Positions 19,852 to 28,130 of a DNA stretch of 64,000 nucleotides are shown piece by piece. The number at the start of each line of letters is the position of its first letter. The first letter of the stretch is position 1. This DNA comes from Lysobacter alkalisoli (lineage in GTDB: Bacteria > Pseudomonadota > Gammaproteobacteria > Xanthomonadales > Xanthomonadaceae). The stretch lies in the NCBI RefSeq assembly GCF_006547045.1, contig NZ_CP041242.1:2862001-2926000 (forward strand). Reading direction: 5' to 3'. The notes under the pieces were generated by a model. That model worked only from the letters and a program-made list of their open reading frames with translations. It was not told the DNA's origin and ran no database searches. Both the position numbers and the translations under genes were made by a program.

Positions 19852-20565
19852 CTACCAGGCCAGCACATAGCCGATACCGCGAACGGCGCGCAGCGGCAAC
19901 TCCTCCTCGGTGAGCTTCAAGCACTTCTTGCGCAGGCGGTAGACCAGCATCTCCAACCGGTGCGGATCGAAATCGTGGATGTCCTCGACCAGCTGGGCGA
20001 TCAACGCGTCGCGACGGACCGGCATGCCGGAGGCAGCCGCCAGCATCTTGATCACCTCCCGCTCGAACAGATTCAGGGTCACTTCGCCGCCACCGGGCGA
20101 CCGCAGCCGCCAGCCGCCCTCGTCCAGTCGCCAGCGCCCCGGACCCGCATCGGCCTGTCCCTGGCCGGGCTGCACCCGCTTCGCCAGGTTGTGCAGGGTC
20201 ATCGCCAGTTCGTCCATGTCCGCCGGCTTGGACAGGTAGGCGTCCACCCCCGCCTGCAAACCGCGCAGGCGATCCTTGCCGGAACCATAGCCGGTCAGGA
20301 TGACGATCCCGATCGTCGGCGACAGGCTGCGCAGATGGCGGGCGATGGAAAGCCCGTCGTCATCGGGAAGCCCCACGTCCAGTACCACCAGGTCGTAGCT
20401 CGTCCCTGCCATGGCCCGATACAACTCGAGCGCACTGGCCATGCCGGCGACTTCGAAACCCGCGCGTGCCAGCGCCGGCAGGAGGATCTGCTCGCGCAAC
20501 TCGGCGTCGTCTTCCACCACCGCGAGGGTGGGACGGATGGAGGTCTTTGGTGTACTCGAACTCAT
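19852..20565 (-). CDS. OmpR/PhoB-family response regulator
   Basis: A 237-residue two-domain regulator. The receiver has the acidic pair VVEDD, phospho-acceptor Asp in DLVVLDVGLPDDDG, the conserved Thr in VILTGYG and Lys in YLSKPAD. The C-terminal winged helix (LNLFEREVIKMLAAASG, then HRLEMLVYRLRKKCLK and AVRGIGYVLAW) is typical of Trans_reg_C. I start at ATG 20565 (AGAGG 5 nt upstream); the in-frame ATG at 20601 has no such site. The propeller-sensor gene lies 164 bp downstream on the same strand, and kinases 1 and 2 lie nearby on the opposite strand. It is therefore the likely output for one of these sensors. Confidence 0.88.
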   Translation of the reverse strand: MSSSTPKTSIRPTLAVVEDDAELREQILLPALARAGFEVAGMASALELYRAMAGTSYDLVVLDVGLPDDDGLSIARHLRSLSPTIGIVILTGYGSGKDRLRGLQAGVDAYLSKPADMDELAMTLHNLAKRVQPGQGQADAGPGRWRLDEGGWRLRSPGGGEVTLNLFEREVIKMLAAASGMPVRRDALIAQLVEDIHDFDPHRLEMLVYRLRKKCLKLTEEELPLRAVRGIGYVLAW

Positions 20566-20825
20566 TGGCCTCTGTCTGAAACCCCGCAGGTCGCACCGCA
20601 TCGCCAGCTACACGCGCCCCCTCGCGTGGAACCGGCACCGATCGCGCAGGCGCCGTGCCCGTTTCATTGTCCATTCCTGATGCTCCGGGCTTCAACATAA
20701 CAAAAGGTGCAATTCATCGGCACCCGGCACCCGCGGATACGGCCCTTTCCGCACATGCCAGCCGACGGCCCCGCCCTCCCCGCCAATCTCTAAACCATCT
20801 TCCTCACGCCTGCATCCGAGTGTTT

Positions 20826-21449
20826 ATGCTCAATGCCGTGGCCGACAGAACAACAATCGCCGAAGGCGCCCTCACGACCGCCGCGGCACCCGACACGGAT
20901 GCCGAAGGCACGCTGGTGCGGGCCGCCTGCGAGGGCAATGTGCAGGCTTTCGAGGCGCTGTACCGGCGTCATGCGGCACGCGTGCATGGCGTGATCGGCC
21001 GGCTGGTCGGCCATTACGGCACCCGCGCCGAGGACCTCACCCAGGAGGCCTTCGTACGTGCCTGGCAGGCGCTGCCGGGATTCCGGTTCGAATCGGCATT
21101 CTCGACCTGGCTGCACCGGCTGGCGGTCAATACCGCGCTGATGGACTTGCGCAGTCAGCGCAGCCGGCCCCAGCACGAGGGAGACGACGGCGCCTTCGAC
21201 ACCCTCGGCCTGGCCGACTCGGCCGGCCATACCACCGCGCTGTCGATGGATCTGGAACGCGCGGTCGCCAGCCTGCCGCCGCGGGCCCGCGCGGTATTGG
21301 TGCTGTACGACGTCGAAGGCTGGAAGCACGAAGAGATCGCCGCCGAACTCGGCATGGCGGTCGGCAGTTCCAAGGCCCAGCTGCACCGCGCACGCAACCT
21401 GCTGCGCGACCGGCTCGGCGAAGCCGCATGGCTTGGAGAAACCCCATGA
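20826..21449 (+). CDS. ECF (RpoE-type) RNA polymerase sigma factor
   Basis: A 207-residue protein. Sigma-70 region 2 is seen at about residues 40-105 (FEALYRRHAARVHGVIGRLV, EDLTQEAFVRAWQALPGF, STWLHRLAVNTALMDLR). Region 4 follows at about 145-200 (LPPRARAVLVLYDVEGW, then HEEIAAELGMAVGSSKAQLH). Regions 1 and 3 are absent, as in ECF factors. ATG 20826 is chosen over upstream in-frame codons because conserved sequence begins soon after it. It overlaps the next gene by ATGA, a typical sigma/anti-sigma coupling. The regulon and signal are not visible. Confidence 0.9.
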   Translation: MLNAVADRTTIAEGALTTAAAPDTDAEGTLVRAACEGNVQAFEALYRRHAARVHGVIGRLVGHYGTRAEDLTQEAFVRAWQALPGFRFESAFSTWLHRLAVNTALMDLRSQRSRPQHEGDDGAFDTLGLADSAGHTTALSMDLERAVASLPPRARAVLVLYDVEGWKHEEIAAELGMAVGSSKAQLHRARNLLRDRLGEAAWLGETP

Positions 21450-22006
21450 CACACGATTCCGACATCCATCGCGACACGCCTTTCAGCCAGCCCGTCCCGC
21501 TGCCCGACACCCTGCGCTGGCAGTTGCGCGGCCTGCGTCAGGAACATGCCCCCGGGCGCGATCTCTGGCCCGGCATCGCCAACCGCCTGCCACCGCGTGA
21601 CGCCATCGCCGCCGCTCCCCGCCGCCGCAAGCGCTGGCCGGCACCGCTGGCGATGGCGGCCAGCCTGCTGCTGGTGGTCGGCATGCTGGTCCTCGGCCGG
21701 CCCGGCTGGGACGACCTCCGATCCCCGGACAACACGGCGCCGCAGGTCGCCGACGCCGCCACAGCGCCATCGCCACTGGCACGGGAAACCGCGGGGCTGT
21801 CCGAGCAATACCAGGCCGCGTTCCGCGAGATCGGCCCCGTGCCCGACGACAACCCGATGCGGCCGGTGATCGACGAACTCGACCGCAACGCCAGCCAGAT
21901 CCTCACCGCGCTGGCCGAACAACCCGATTCACGATTGCTGTTCGAACAGCTGCGACGGACCTATGCCCGCCGCCTGGCCGTCAGCCAACGCCTGATCCAT
22001 GCCTGA
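21446..22006 (+). CDS. anti-sigma-factor-like single-pass membrane protein
   Basis: A 186-residue protein whose ATG (21446) overlaps the sigma-factor stop and follows GGAGAAA. The first 70 residues are cytoplasmic and basic near the membrane (AAAPRRRKRW). One transmembrane helix follows (LAMAASLLLVVGMLVLG), then a periplasmic helical tail with LLFEQLRRTYARRLAVSQRL. The HxxxCxxC zinc motif of ZAS anti-sigma factors is absent. The role is inferred from position and topology: it probably holds the ECF sigma at the membrane. Confidence 0.7.
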   Translation: MTHDSDIHRDTPFSQPVPLPDTLRWQLRGLRQEHAPGRDLWPGIANRLPPRDAIAAAPRRRKRWPAPLAMAASLLLVVGMLVLGRPGWDDLRSPDNTAPQVADAATAPSPLARETAGLSEQYQAAFREIGPVPDDNPMRPVIDELDRNASQILTALAEQPDSRLLFEQLRRTYARRLAVSQRLIHA

Positions 22007-22049
22007 CATACAGACCCACGCAGACTTCACTCCCGAATCGGAGGCCCCC

Positions 22050-22994
22050 ATGTTCCACGCCATCGCTCCAGCCGCCATCACTCGGCGCACCACCGCTCGC
22101 ACCCTGACCCTGGCCTTTGCCCTGCTGGCTCTGCCGGCATTGGCTGCGACCCCGATCGACGAGACCCGCCCGCTGGATCCGCGTGGCCGGGTCGAGATCG
22201 ACAACCTCAAGGGCAGCATCGATGTCCAGGCCTGGGATCGCAACGAGGTGAAGATCACCGGCACCCTGGGCGAGGGCGTCGAGAAACTCGACGTGTCCGG
22301 CACCCCGAGCCGCCTGAAGATCAAGGTCCAATATCCCAATCGCGGCAAAGTCGGGCTGTTCGGCGGCAGCGACCGCGCCGAGCCCAGCCAGCTGCTGCTG
22401 ATGGTGCCCCTGCGGGCCGATCTCGAAATCGATTCGGTGTCCGCCGACATCAAGGTCAGCGGCGTCGCGCCGTCGGAACTGTCGATCGACACCGTGAGTG
22501 GCGACGTCGACGTCGCCGGCGCCCCGGACTCGATCGATGTCGACAGCGTCAGCGGTGACATCACCCTCGTCGTCAACAGCCGCAAGGCGGATGTGGAGAC
22601 CGTCAGCGGCGACATCCGCCTGCGCGGCCGCCTCGATGGCGAGGTATCGATCGAGACCGTGTCCGGCGACGCCGAGGTTCGCGTACTCGAATCCAGCCTG
22701 CGGCGTCTGACCGGCTCGACGGTATCCGGCGACATCGATGCCAGCACCGCGCTGGCCGGCAACGGCCGGATCAAGCTGGAAACGGTCAGCGGCGACGTCG
22801 ACCTGCGCATGCCGCGCAATCTGTCGGCCAGCGTGCGTGGCAAGAGCTTCAGCGGCAGCCTGCGCGCGCCCGGCGCCGACATCCTGCGCCCCAGGCACGG
22901 CCCGGGCGCCAGCTTCACCCACACCTATGGCGACGGCAGCGGCGAAATCGTCGTCGAAACCTTCTCCGGCGACTTCACCCTGCGGGTGGAGTGA
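22050..22994 (+). CDS. secreted DUF4097-family repeat protein
   Basis: A 314-residue protein started at ATG 22050, preceded by GGAGG 6 nt upstream; an in-frame ATG at 21999 would overlap the previous gene. It has a signal peptide (LTLAFALLALPALAAT). Short beta repeats with the motif TVSGDV/SVSGDI follow (for example LSIDTVSGDVDVAG, ADVETVSGDIRLRG, LETVSGDVDLRM), the hallmark of the DUF4097 putative adhesin fold, a right-handed beta-solenoid. It is the third gene of the sigma/anti-sigma cluster and is probably co-regulated with it. Its function is unknown; envelope stress or surface roles are inferred only from the context. Confidence 0.85.
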   Translation: MFHAIAPAAITRRTTARTLTLAFALLALPALAATPIDETRPLDPRGRVEIDNLKGSIDVQAWDRNEVKITGTLGEGVEKLDVSGTPSRLKIKVQYPNRGKVGLFGGSDRAEPSQLLLMVPLRADLEIDSVSADIKVSGVAPSELSIDTVSGDVDVAGAPDSIDVDSVSGDITLVVNSRKADVETVSGDIRLRGRLDGEVSIETVSGDAEVRVLESSLRRLTGSTVSGDIDASTALAGNGRIKLETVSGDVDLRMPRNLSASVRGKSFSGSLRAPGADILRPRHGPGASFTHTYGDGSGEIVVETFSGDFTLRVE

Positions 22995-23003
22995 ATGAGG
23001 AAA

Positions 23004-23019
23004 TGGTGGATCGTGTTGG
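23004..23019 (-). repeat. short remnant matching the tRNA-Lys 3' terminus
   Basis: Sixteen bases match the last 16 bases of the truncated tRNA-Lys (23157-23172) at 15 positions and are in the same orientation. It may be the scar of an earlier integration at the same tRNA. The 137 bases between the two copies hold no gene, only a small hairpin (CCCGCGAAGCGGG). Confidence 0.4.
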
Positions 23020-23156
23020 GTGAGACGGCCTGATCGCGAACCACCGGTTCGCAGGCCGTCGAACGCCCGAGCCGCGAGGCCCGGGCCGGACCCGCGAAGC
23101 GGGCGAACCAACGATCTGCGGGTTGAGTCCGATTCGGAGACCGACTGTCTCTGGGA

Positions 23157-23201
23157 TGGTGGGTCGTGTTGGATTCGAACCAACGACCAGCGGATTAAAA
23201 G
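23157..23201 (-). other. prophage attachment site: 3' portion of tRNA-Lys(TTT)
   Basis: Read on the minus strand, this is the end of a tRNA: anticodon loop CTTTTAAT (anticodon TTT), stem CCGC, a full T arm (GTTGG TTCGAAT CCAAC), acceptor strand CGACCCA and an encoded CCA. Upstream of the anticodon loop the sequence departs abruptly (23202 onwards); no D arm or 5' acceptor strand can be found. The left flank is host and the right flank is phage, so this is the att duplication left by integrase at the int-distal end. The complete tRNA should be regenerated at the other end, outside the window. Confidence 0.85.
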
Positions 23202-23458
23202 GCATCGCCATAGTACCGCTTAGTCAACAGCTTTCCCCGAATTGAATTACGGACCTAGATCCGTGGAACCATTGCTGTGTAAGGCATGGTTGTTCTGAAT
23301 TACGGAGCCCCGGCGCGTCGGCGCAGCGTCCCTGCTGACGTGGCCGCTGCCTGCCTTGGCGGCTCGTGGGCGGCCAGGACGGCCGGGGCAGCATCAGGAT
23401 GGCAGTGCAGACTGGGTGCGGCAGTCGGGCAATCGCCGAGCCTCGGGTAGGAAAACCC
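23202..23458. other. non-coding prophage end
   Basis: This stretch lies between the att core and the tail-fibre gene. An 11-base direct repeat TGAATTACGGA is visible twice (about 23243 and 23297). These may be arm-type integrase or excisionase sites, or decayed sequence; I see no gene in it. Confidence 0.4.
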
Positions 23459-23464
23459 CTACCC
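23445..23464 (-). terminator. hairpin at the end of the late operon
   Basis: A perfect 7-bp stem GGGTAGG/CCTACCC with a 6-base loop overlaps the stop codon of the last leftward gene. No U-run follows on the minus strand, so termination by this hairpin alone is uncertain. Confidence 0.4.
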
Positions 23465-24481
23465 CTCCAACGCCGTCACCCGGGCATCAAGGGCATCATC
23501 CGCCGCTGCCTTACCCGCCATTGTGAACCACAGCAGTTCGACAGGACGCAGGCTGTAGCAGTTACCTGCGGGACGGTATTCCTGCACCACCGCACTACCC
23601 GCTTTACGGACCAAGCGCCCCTCTTCGTCGTACTCGTCTTCCCACGACTCGATGATCTCTTGCTGCTCGGGCCACTCGTCGTAGCAGATAGCTCCCCACC
23701 GGAACGGGTCGATGTCGTGCGCTTGCATGATTGCCATTACGGCTTGCACCGTCGGACCGCAATGCAGGCGGGCGTCCGGTCCCTTTTCTTGAATAGCGGA
23801 AAGCCATTGCCATACCATCGGTAGGCGAGCTATTTCTTGCGCTGCTTTGATTTCGTTTTGCGTTAGATACCTGGGTGTGGACTTCAATCTTGCATCTGAC
23901 GTGTTGATAGTCGCATTAACCCCCCAGTATTCTTTGATCCTGTTGCCAGCCTTGCCAAAATCGAATGCGTTATCAGAGTTTGGGTAGAAGGCCCCCGACC
24001 AAATCATGTCACCCGTGTCTCGTCTGATTTCAAGCGGAGTGCCATTAGGTGCGCCGGCATCGGTGAAGCGCCTTATTATGAAATGCGAACCTGCATCGCT
24101 ACCGGTTTCTGCTGCGTTCGTCTTTCTAACGACCCACCGAGCAACCCCCGAAGTTTCAAACGTAAGGTCGGTAAATAAACCAGCATTTGCTGAGAATAGA
24201 ATGCGCGCAGTGCTGGCCCCTGCATTAATTCTAAGGTCTCGTGTAAACGTATGTTCGCCCACCCACTCCTTGGCGCCGGCAATGCCGGTCTGATCGGCCG
24301 CAGCCGCCACCACCGCATACGGCAGGCTGTTCCACGGGGTGCTCCCGTCGCCGATCTTGAGCTTGCCGGTGTCCAGCTCAAGGCCAAACTCACCCTCGAA
24401 CAGCACGCCGTTCTGGGCGGTCCACTCGGCGGCCAGGCCGCGGCGCAGGACGAAGCGGTAGTCGATCGTTTCGATGGCCAT
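23459..24481 (-). CDS. tail fibre protein with C-terminal peptidase S74 chaperone domain
   Basis: A 340-residue protein whose ATG overlaps the previous gene's TGA. The N-terminal 50 residues (RRGLAAEWTAQNGVLFEGEF, then DTGKLKIGDGSTPWNSLPY) match the short IGDG module found at the start of many phage fibres and in the Mtd N-terminal family. The middle is beta-rich, fibre-like sequence. The C-terminal third has the S74 signature (TSDARLKSTPRYLTQNEIKA; later YSLRPVELLWFTMAG) and a final helix ALDARVTALEG. S74 domains trimerise the fibre and cleave themselves off. It is the last gene of the late operon. Role inferred: receptor-binding fibre. Confidence 0.88.
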   Translation of the reverse strand: MAIETIDYRFVLRRGLAAEWTAQNGVLFEGEFGLELDTGKLKIGDGSTPWNSLPYAVVAAAADQTGIAGAKEWVGEHTFTRDLRINAGASTARILFSANAGLFTDLTFETSGVARWVVRKTNAAETGSDAGSHFIIRRFTDAGAPNGTPLEIRRDTGDMIWSGAFYPNSDNAFDFGKAGNRIKEYWGVNATINTSDARLKSTPRYLTQNEIKAAQEIARLPMVWQWLSAIQEKGPDARLHCGPTVQAVMAIMQAHDIDPFRWGAICYDEWPEQQEIIESWEDEYDEEGRLVRKAGSAVVQEYRPAGNCYSLRPVELLWFTMAGKAAADDALDARVTALEG

Positions 24482-26694
24482 CAGATGCGCCCTCCGTCGA
24501 TCACGGTGGCGTCGTCGTCGGGGTTGTAGGTGGCGGCGGTGATCTGGGTCACGGGCGAAGCGTCCGGGGTGTAGGCCAGCACGTGCACGTGGCGCTGCAG
24601 GCTGTCGCCTACGCTGCTGGTGTCGTACAGCTCAATGCGCACGTTGCCGGTGAAGTCGAGTTCGACGCTGGCGGTAGTGCCCGCGATGTCGAGCTTCTCG
24701 GCGAGCACGGCGCTGGTGGCATCGTTGAGCAGGCGCAGTGCATAGCGGGTGGTGGGCTCGGGGCCGATGCCCGCGGCGGTGGTGTCGACCAGCTGGTCTG
24801 CCTGCAGCCGGCGATCGCGGTGCGCCCAGGTCACGACGAACTCGCCGGTGGCGCTGGCCGGGTAGTCGAGGCCGTCGATCTTGAAGCGACCGGGCGGGTA
24901 CGGCAGGCCCTGACGGCCGGCCATGACCAGGCTGCGAGTGATGGCGGCGCTCAGTTCAAGCTGGCCGATACTGGTGCGGGTGAGCAGCTTGGCGTCGACG
25001 GTCTCGGCGACAAGGTACTCGGTGGGGTCGGCGCCGTGGTACAGGTCCGGGAACCACACCAGGGTGCCGGCGCCGTGGACGTGCGGCACGGTATCGACGC
25101 AGCCGCGCGCGAGGGTCATATCGCCGGTGCCGGCGTCGATCGCATCAACGCGGCAGTGCTCGATGCCGGCGATCACCGCCTCACTGCCGACGGTTACCAG
25201 GGACAGGTCGCGATGGTTGGCCAAGGTGATCGCAGTGGTGGTCTTGCCGATACCCACAGCCAGCTCGCCATGCGGAGTGAAGTCGCCGGTGGCGACCTCG
25301 GTGAAGTCGCCGGCTCCGGTTCGGGTGGCCAGCGTGTAGTTCTGGGCGGTGCCCAACGGGCGTGCGCCGACGCTGACCAGGTATGCGCCATCGGCAGCCA
25401 CCTGCTGCAGGTCGGCCGCGCTCATGTTCCCGGCCAGGTCGCGGTAGGTGGCCTCGTACACCGCCTCTGGGTTAAGCGGATACGGCGTGCGGTCCGGCGG
25501 TGCCCACTCACTGAACACCGGGGCGATGTAGCTGGTGGCTGCCATGCCGGCGATGTCCTGCGTCAGGGTCAGCCGGATCCGCTGGTCGACGAAGGTGCCC
25601 TCGTCGACCTCCAGCACGCGCACAGGCATGCGCACGACACCCTTGCGCTGCCAGCTGATCGCCAGCACGTCGCCGCGCAGCACGCCCAGCATCGTCTTGT
25701 CGGCAATCAGGCGGACACGCTTGATCAGGGCGCTTGCAGCCGCGCACTCACGCGCGGCGACGCGGGCACACAGCTCGCGGTTCCACAGGCCCGGGAACTG
25801 CCTCTTGTCGGCAACAACGCGGCCCTGCGCCTGCACGTTGGCCAGGTTCTGGTAGGTGACCGCGATGTCCTTGCCGATCAGCGCATCATGTCCGACCACG
25901 GTGATCTCGTTGACGCCGGCATCGAGGGCACCGTCTTCCCAGCTCTCAAGCTCAACGATGTTGCTTTCGTCCAGCAGTGGCAGGGTGCCGGCGTCGTAAT
26001 CGGCGCGGAACAGCTGCAACTTGATCTTGGTCGGGAAGACGCTGGTGTCCTCGGCCCACTGCCCGCCGATGTGCTCGCAGACGGTGGCAATGAAGTTGCC
26101 GGCCGGGGTGTTCCGCGACCACTTCAGGCACAGGCCAAAGCCTTCATCGAACAGCGTTTGCGCCGCAGCGGTGAAGCTGGGCACGTCGATCATGCTGGTC
26201 GGCAGGCCCATGCCCTGGTCAGTGGAGGTGAACGCGTCGTAGATGATGTGGGCCGGGTTCATGCCCTCGCCAACTTTGCACAGCGACGGCTCGAACACAG
26301 GCGTGGTCCAGCCTGCGGTCCAGCGCGACCACAGTTTCGACCACTGTTTGACGTACGGATTCATGGCGCCCACGTCGCCGTTGAACACCGTTGTGCACAG
26401 GCCACGCCCGGCCGGCCACGGTCCGGGTACCTGCTGTTGCAGGTAGGGGTGCGGCATCTGGGTCGGCTCGCCCTGGCGCACATCCAGCGTGCCGACGATG
26501 CCACCCTCCTTTTTCTCGCCGCCGAACAACATCGGCTTGTTGATGTTGATGCTGCCGCTGCCGACCAGGTTGCCCTCCCAAGCCAGCTCACCGCCAACCT
26601 TGACCGCACGCAGGGCCTCGTTACTGGTCGACTCGCCCATGTACAGACCCATCTTGTGCCAGTAACCGATGGTGGGCTTGCTGCCTTTACCCAC
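24481..26694 (-). CDS. phage tail tip / central hub protein
   Basis: A 737-residue protein. I use GTG 26694 (VGKGSKPTIGYWHKMGLYM), which has GGAGG 7 nt upstream, in preference to the in-frame ATG at 26757, which would overlap the upstream gene deeply. The N-terminus (PTIGYWHKMGLYMG) and the body resemble the putative phage tail protein family (lambda gpJ/tip-attachment-like), with fibronectin-like beta segments near the C-terminus (DYPASATGEFVVTWAHRDR). It acts at the distal tail tip, linking the tail tube to the S74 fibre encoded next. Confidence 0.8.
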   Translation of the reverse strand: MGKGSKPTIGYWHKMGLYMGESTSNEALRAVKVGGELAWEGNLVGSGSININKPMLFGGEKKEGGIVGTLDVRQGEPTQMPHPYLQQQVPGPWPAGRGLCTTVFNGDVGAMNPYVKQWSKLWSRWTAGWTTPVFEPSLCKVGEGMNPAHIIYDAFTSTDQGMGLPTSMIDVPSFTAAAQTLFDEGFGLCLKWSRNTPAGNFIATVCEHIGGQWAEDTSVFPTKIKLQLFRADYDAGTLPLLDESNIVELESWEDGALDAGVNEITVVGHDALIGKDIAVTYQNLANVQAQGRVVADKRQFPGLWNRELCARVAARECAAASALIKRVRLIADKTMLGVLRGDVLAISWQRKGVVRMPVRVLEVDEGTFVDQRIRLTLTQDIAGMAATSYIAPVFSEWAPPDRTPYPLNPEAVYEATYRDLAGNMSAADLQQVAADGAYLVSVGARPLGTAQNYTLATRTGAGDFTEVATGDFTPHGELAVGIGKTTTAITLANHRDLSLVTVGSEAVIAGIEHCRVDAIDAGTGDMTLARGCVDTVPHVHGAGTLVWFPDLYHGADPTEYLVAETVDAKLLTRTSIGQLELSAAITRSLVMAGRQGLPYPPGRFKIDGLDYPASATGEFVVTWAHRDRRLQADQLVDTTAAGIGPEPTTRYALRLLNDATSAVLAEKLDIAGTTASVELDFTGNVRIELYDTSSVGDSLQRHVHVLAYTPDASPVTQITAATYNPDDDATVIDGGRI

Positions 26695-26860
26695 GGGTGC
26701 GCCTCCACAGGTAATGGGCCAGCAGGCCGGCCTGCACGGCCAGCACTGCGACGGCAACGCCAGCCGCTATGGCGCGACCGCTGGCCACGCTGTGCGACAG
26801 GATCGCGCCGGTCAGACCCACGCATACTGCGAACACCAACAGCTTCAAACGATCATTCAT
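26687..26860 (-). CDS. small phage membrane protein
   Basis: A 57-residue protein starting at MNDRLKLLVFAVCVGLTGA, with two hydrophobic segments and a basic end (LWRRTRG). It overlaps both neighbours in the tail-tip cluster. The family is not recognised; it may be a tail-tip accessory protein. Confidence 0.6.
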   Translation of the reverse strand: MNDRLKLLVFAVCVGLTGAILSHSVASGRAIAAGVAVAVLAVQAGLLAHYLWRRTRG

Positions 26861-27092
26861 TGGTCGTCTCCTGTTCGGCCCGTGCCAGCGACGCTGCCCG
26901 CATAGCGAACGGACCGCCGATGGCTTCGATCTGCTCCACCGGCAAGCCATCACGCAGGAATGCGCGGATGTCGATGCCGTAGCGCTGCGCCCACAGGCGA
27001 ATACCCGGCGCACACGTCACGCCCTCGCCGACCAGCCGGGCGGCACGCACATGCTCGATGGTCACGATCACGCCGTTCGGACTCGCGGCCAT
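26853..27092 (-). CDS. small conserved phage tail-region protein
   Basis: A 79-residue protein starting at ATG 27092, coupled by TGATG to the upstream gene. Its motif VTIEHVRAARLVGEGVTCAP, followed by GIRLWAQRYGIDIRAF, is of a type common in siphovirus tail-tip clusters. Function unknown. Confidence 0.65.
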   Translation of the reverse strand: MAASPNGVIVTIEHVRAARLVGEGVTCAPGIRLWAQRYGIDIRAFLRDGLPVEQIEAIGGPFAMRAASLARAEQETTNE

Positions 27093-27334
27093 CACTTGCC
27101 CCCGCTCGCCTTGATCGGCGGGAAGTGCCGCACGTCGCCCCACCACAATACGTTCGGGTCATCGATCCAGCAGGTGCCGTAGATCTTCGCCACCGGACGT
27201 CCCTCCTCGACGGTGGGCACGCTGTAATCCTCCAGCGCCGGCGGCTTGGCGTGCTGGGTCTTGGGCCGCATCGCGTAGCTCACCGCCAGCGAGACGACCA
27301 GCATGATGATGTAGTACCAGGTCATCGGATCCAT
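27092..27334 (-). CDS. small membrane-anchored phage tail-region protein
   Basis: An 80-residue protein with one N-terminal transmembrane helix (WYYIIMLVVSLAVSYAM) and a polar tail containing IYGTCWIDDPNVLWWGD. The tail motif is seen in phage proteins next to the BR0599-family gene, as here. The role is probably tail assembly; evidence is positional. Confidence 0.65.
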   Translation of the reverse strand: MDPMTWYYIIMLVVSLAVSYAMRPKTQHAKPPALEDYSVPTVEEGRPVAKIYGTCWIDDPNVLWWGDVRHFPPIKASGGK

Positions 27335-27343
27335 TGCGCGCTC

Positions 27344-28126
27344 CTAGAACACCGGGTCCGAACCGAACGGGTTTTTTTCGGGGATCGTGTGCTGGCCGCC
27401 GTATCTGACGGCGTTGTTGAACTTCTCGTCGCATGTCTGCAGCGAGTGGTCGTCGCCGGGGAAGGCGTCTACCGCCGTGACGCCACCCGGCATCGGCGTG
27501 AGCAGGGTCAGCGTGTCGCCCGAGTGGGTCACGACAAAACGGCGCTCGGTCTCGAACGCGCTGGCCTGCCAGCGAATGAATCCGCCGTTGAACCACCCGT
27601 CTGGGAACGCGGCAAAGGCCGCCGCCTGCACGGTGACGCCGTCGACCAGGGTCAGGCTGGCCGGGACGCGGAAGTCCTCCAGCGGCACACCGCACTGCGC
27701 GCCGTACGTGGCGAACGGGCACGGCACCTGCCAGTTGCGCCGCAGGCCCATTCCATGGGCGGCGGCAATCAAGGTCTGGCAGCGGATCGTGGCCTCGAAC
27801 GCCGTCTCCTTCACGTCGGCGACGATGCCGGTCCAACTGCGCTCGATGCTGCCGTCGCTGGCCTTCACGCGCTTGATAGTGACGTGGATCCGTTCCATAG
27901 GCGGGTAAGGCCGCCAGATGTCGAGGAACGGCAGCGTCACCGGTGCCTTGATCTCGCGGTTGTTCCGGTTCTCCTCGGCCGACTGCATGGTGCGGCCGGT
28001 GTCGATGGCGTATGGCAGGTAGTCCTGACCTACTGCGGTGTAGATGCGATTGCCGCTGGTGTAGCGCCAGAAGCGCGAGTTTCGGAAGAACTCGATCAGC
28101 TCCACGTGGCGTGCGAACAAGCTCAT
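27344..28126 (-). CDS. BR0599/DUF2163-family phage tail protein
   Basis: A 260-residue protein starting at MSLFARHVELIEFF (ATG 28126), with GGAGGAG upstream near the end of the preceding gene. The C-terminal signature CDEKFNNAVRYGGQ, followed by HTIPEKNPFGSD, is diagnostic of the phage BR0599 family. A paired Cys motif (CPFATYGAQCGVP) is also typical. It belongs to the tail-tip/baseplate set and is probably a minor tail protein. Confidence 0.82.
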   Translation of the reverse strand: MSLFARHVELIEFFRNSRFWRYTSGNRIYTAVGQDYLPYAIDTGRTMQSAEENRNNREIKAPVTLPFLDIWRPYPPMERIHVTIKRVKASDGSIERSWTGIVADVKETAFEATIRCQTLIAAAHGMGLRRNWQVPCPFATYGAQCGVPLEDFRVPASLTLVDGVTVQAAAFAAFPDGWFNGGFIRWQASAFETERRFVVTHSGDTLTLLTPMPGGVTAVDAFPGDDHSLQTCDEKFNNAVRYGGQHTIPEKNPFGSDPVF

Positions 28127-28130
28127 GGCG

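Noticed and set aside
22975-23211. 78-codon minus-strand frame across the tRNA-Lys fragment
   Set aside because: VGSNPTRPT-type peptide is the usual artefact of translating a tRNA 3' end.
24583-26982. 799-codon plus-strand frame opposite the tail tip gene
   Set aside because: Shadow of a recognised tail protein in a uniformly leftward operon.
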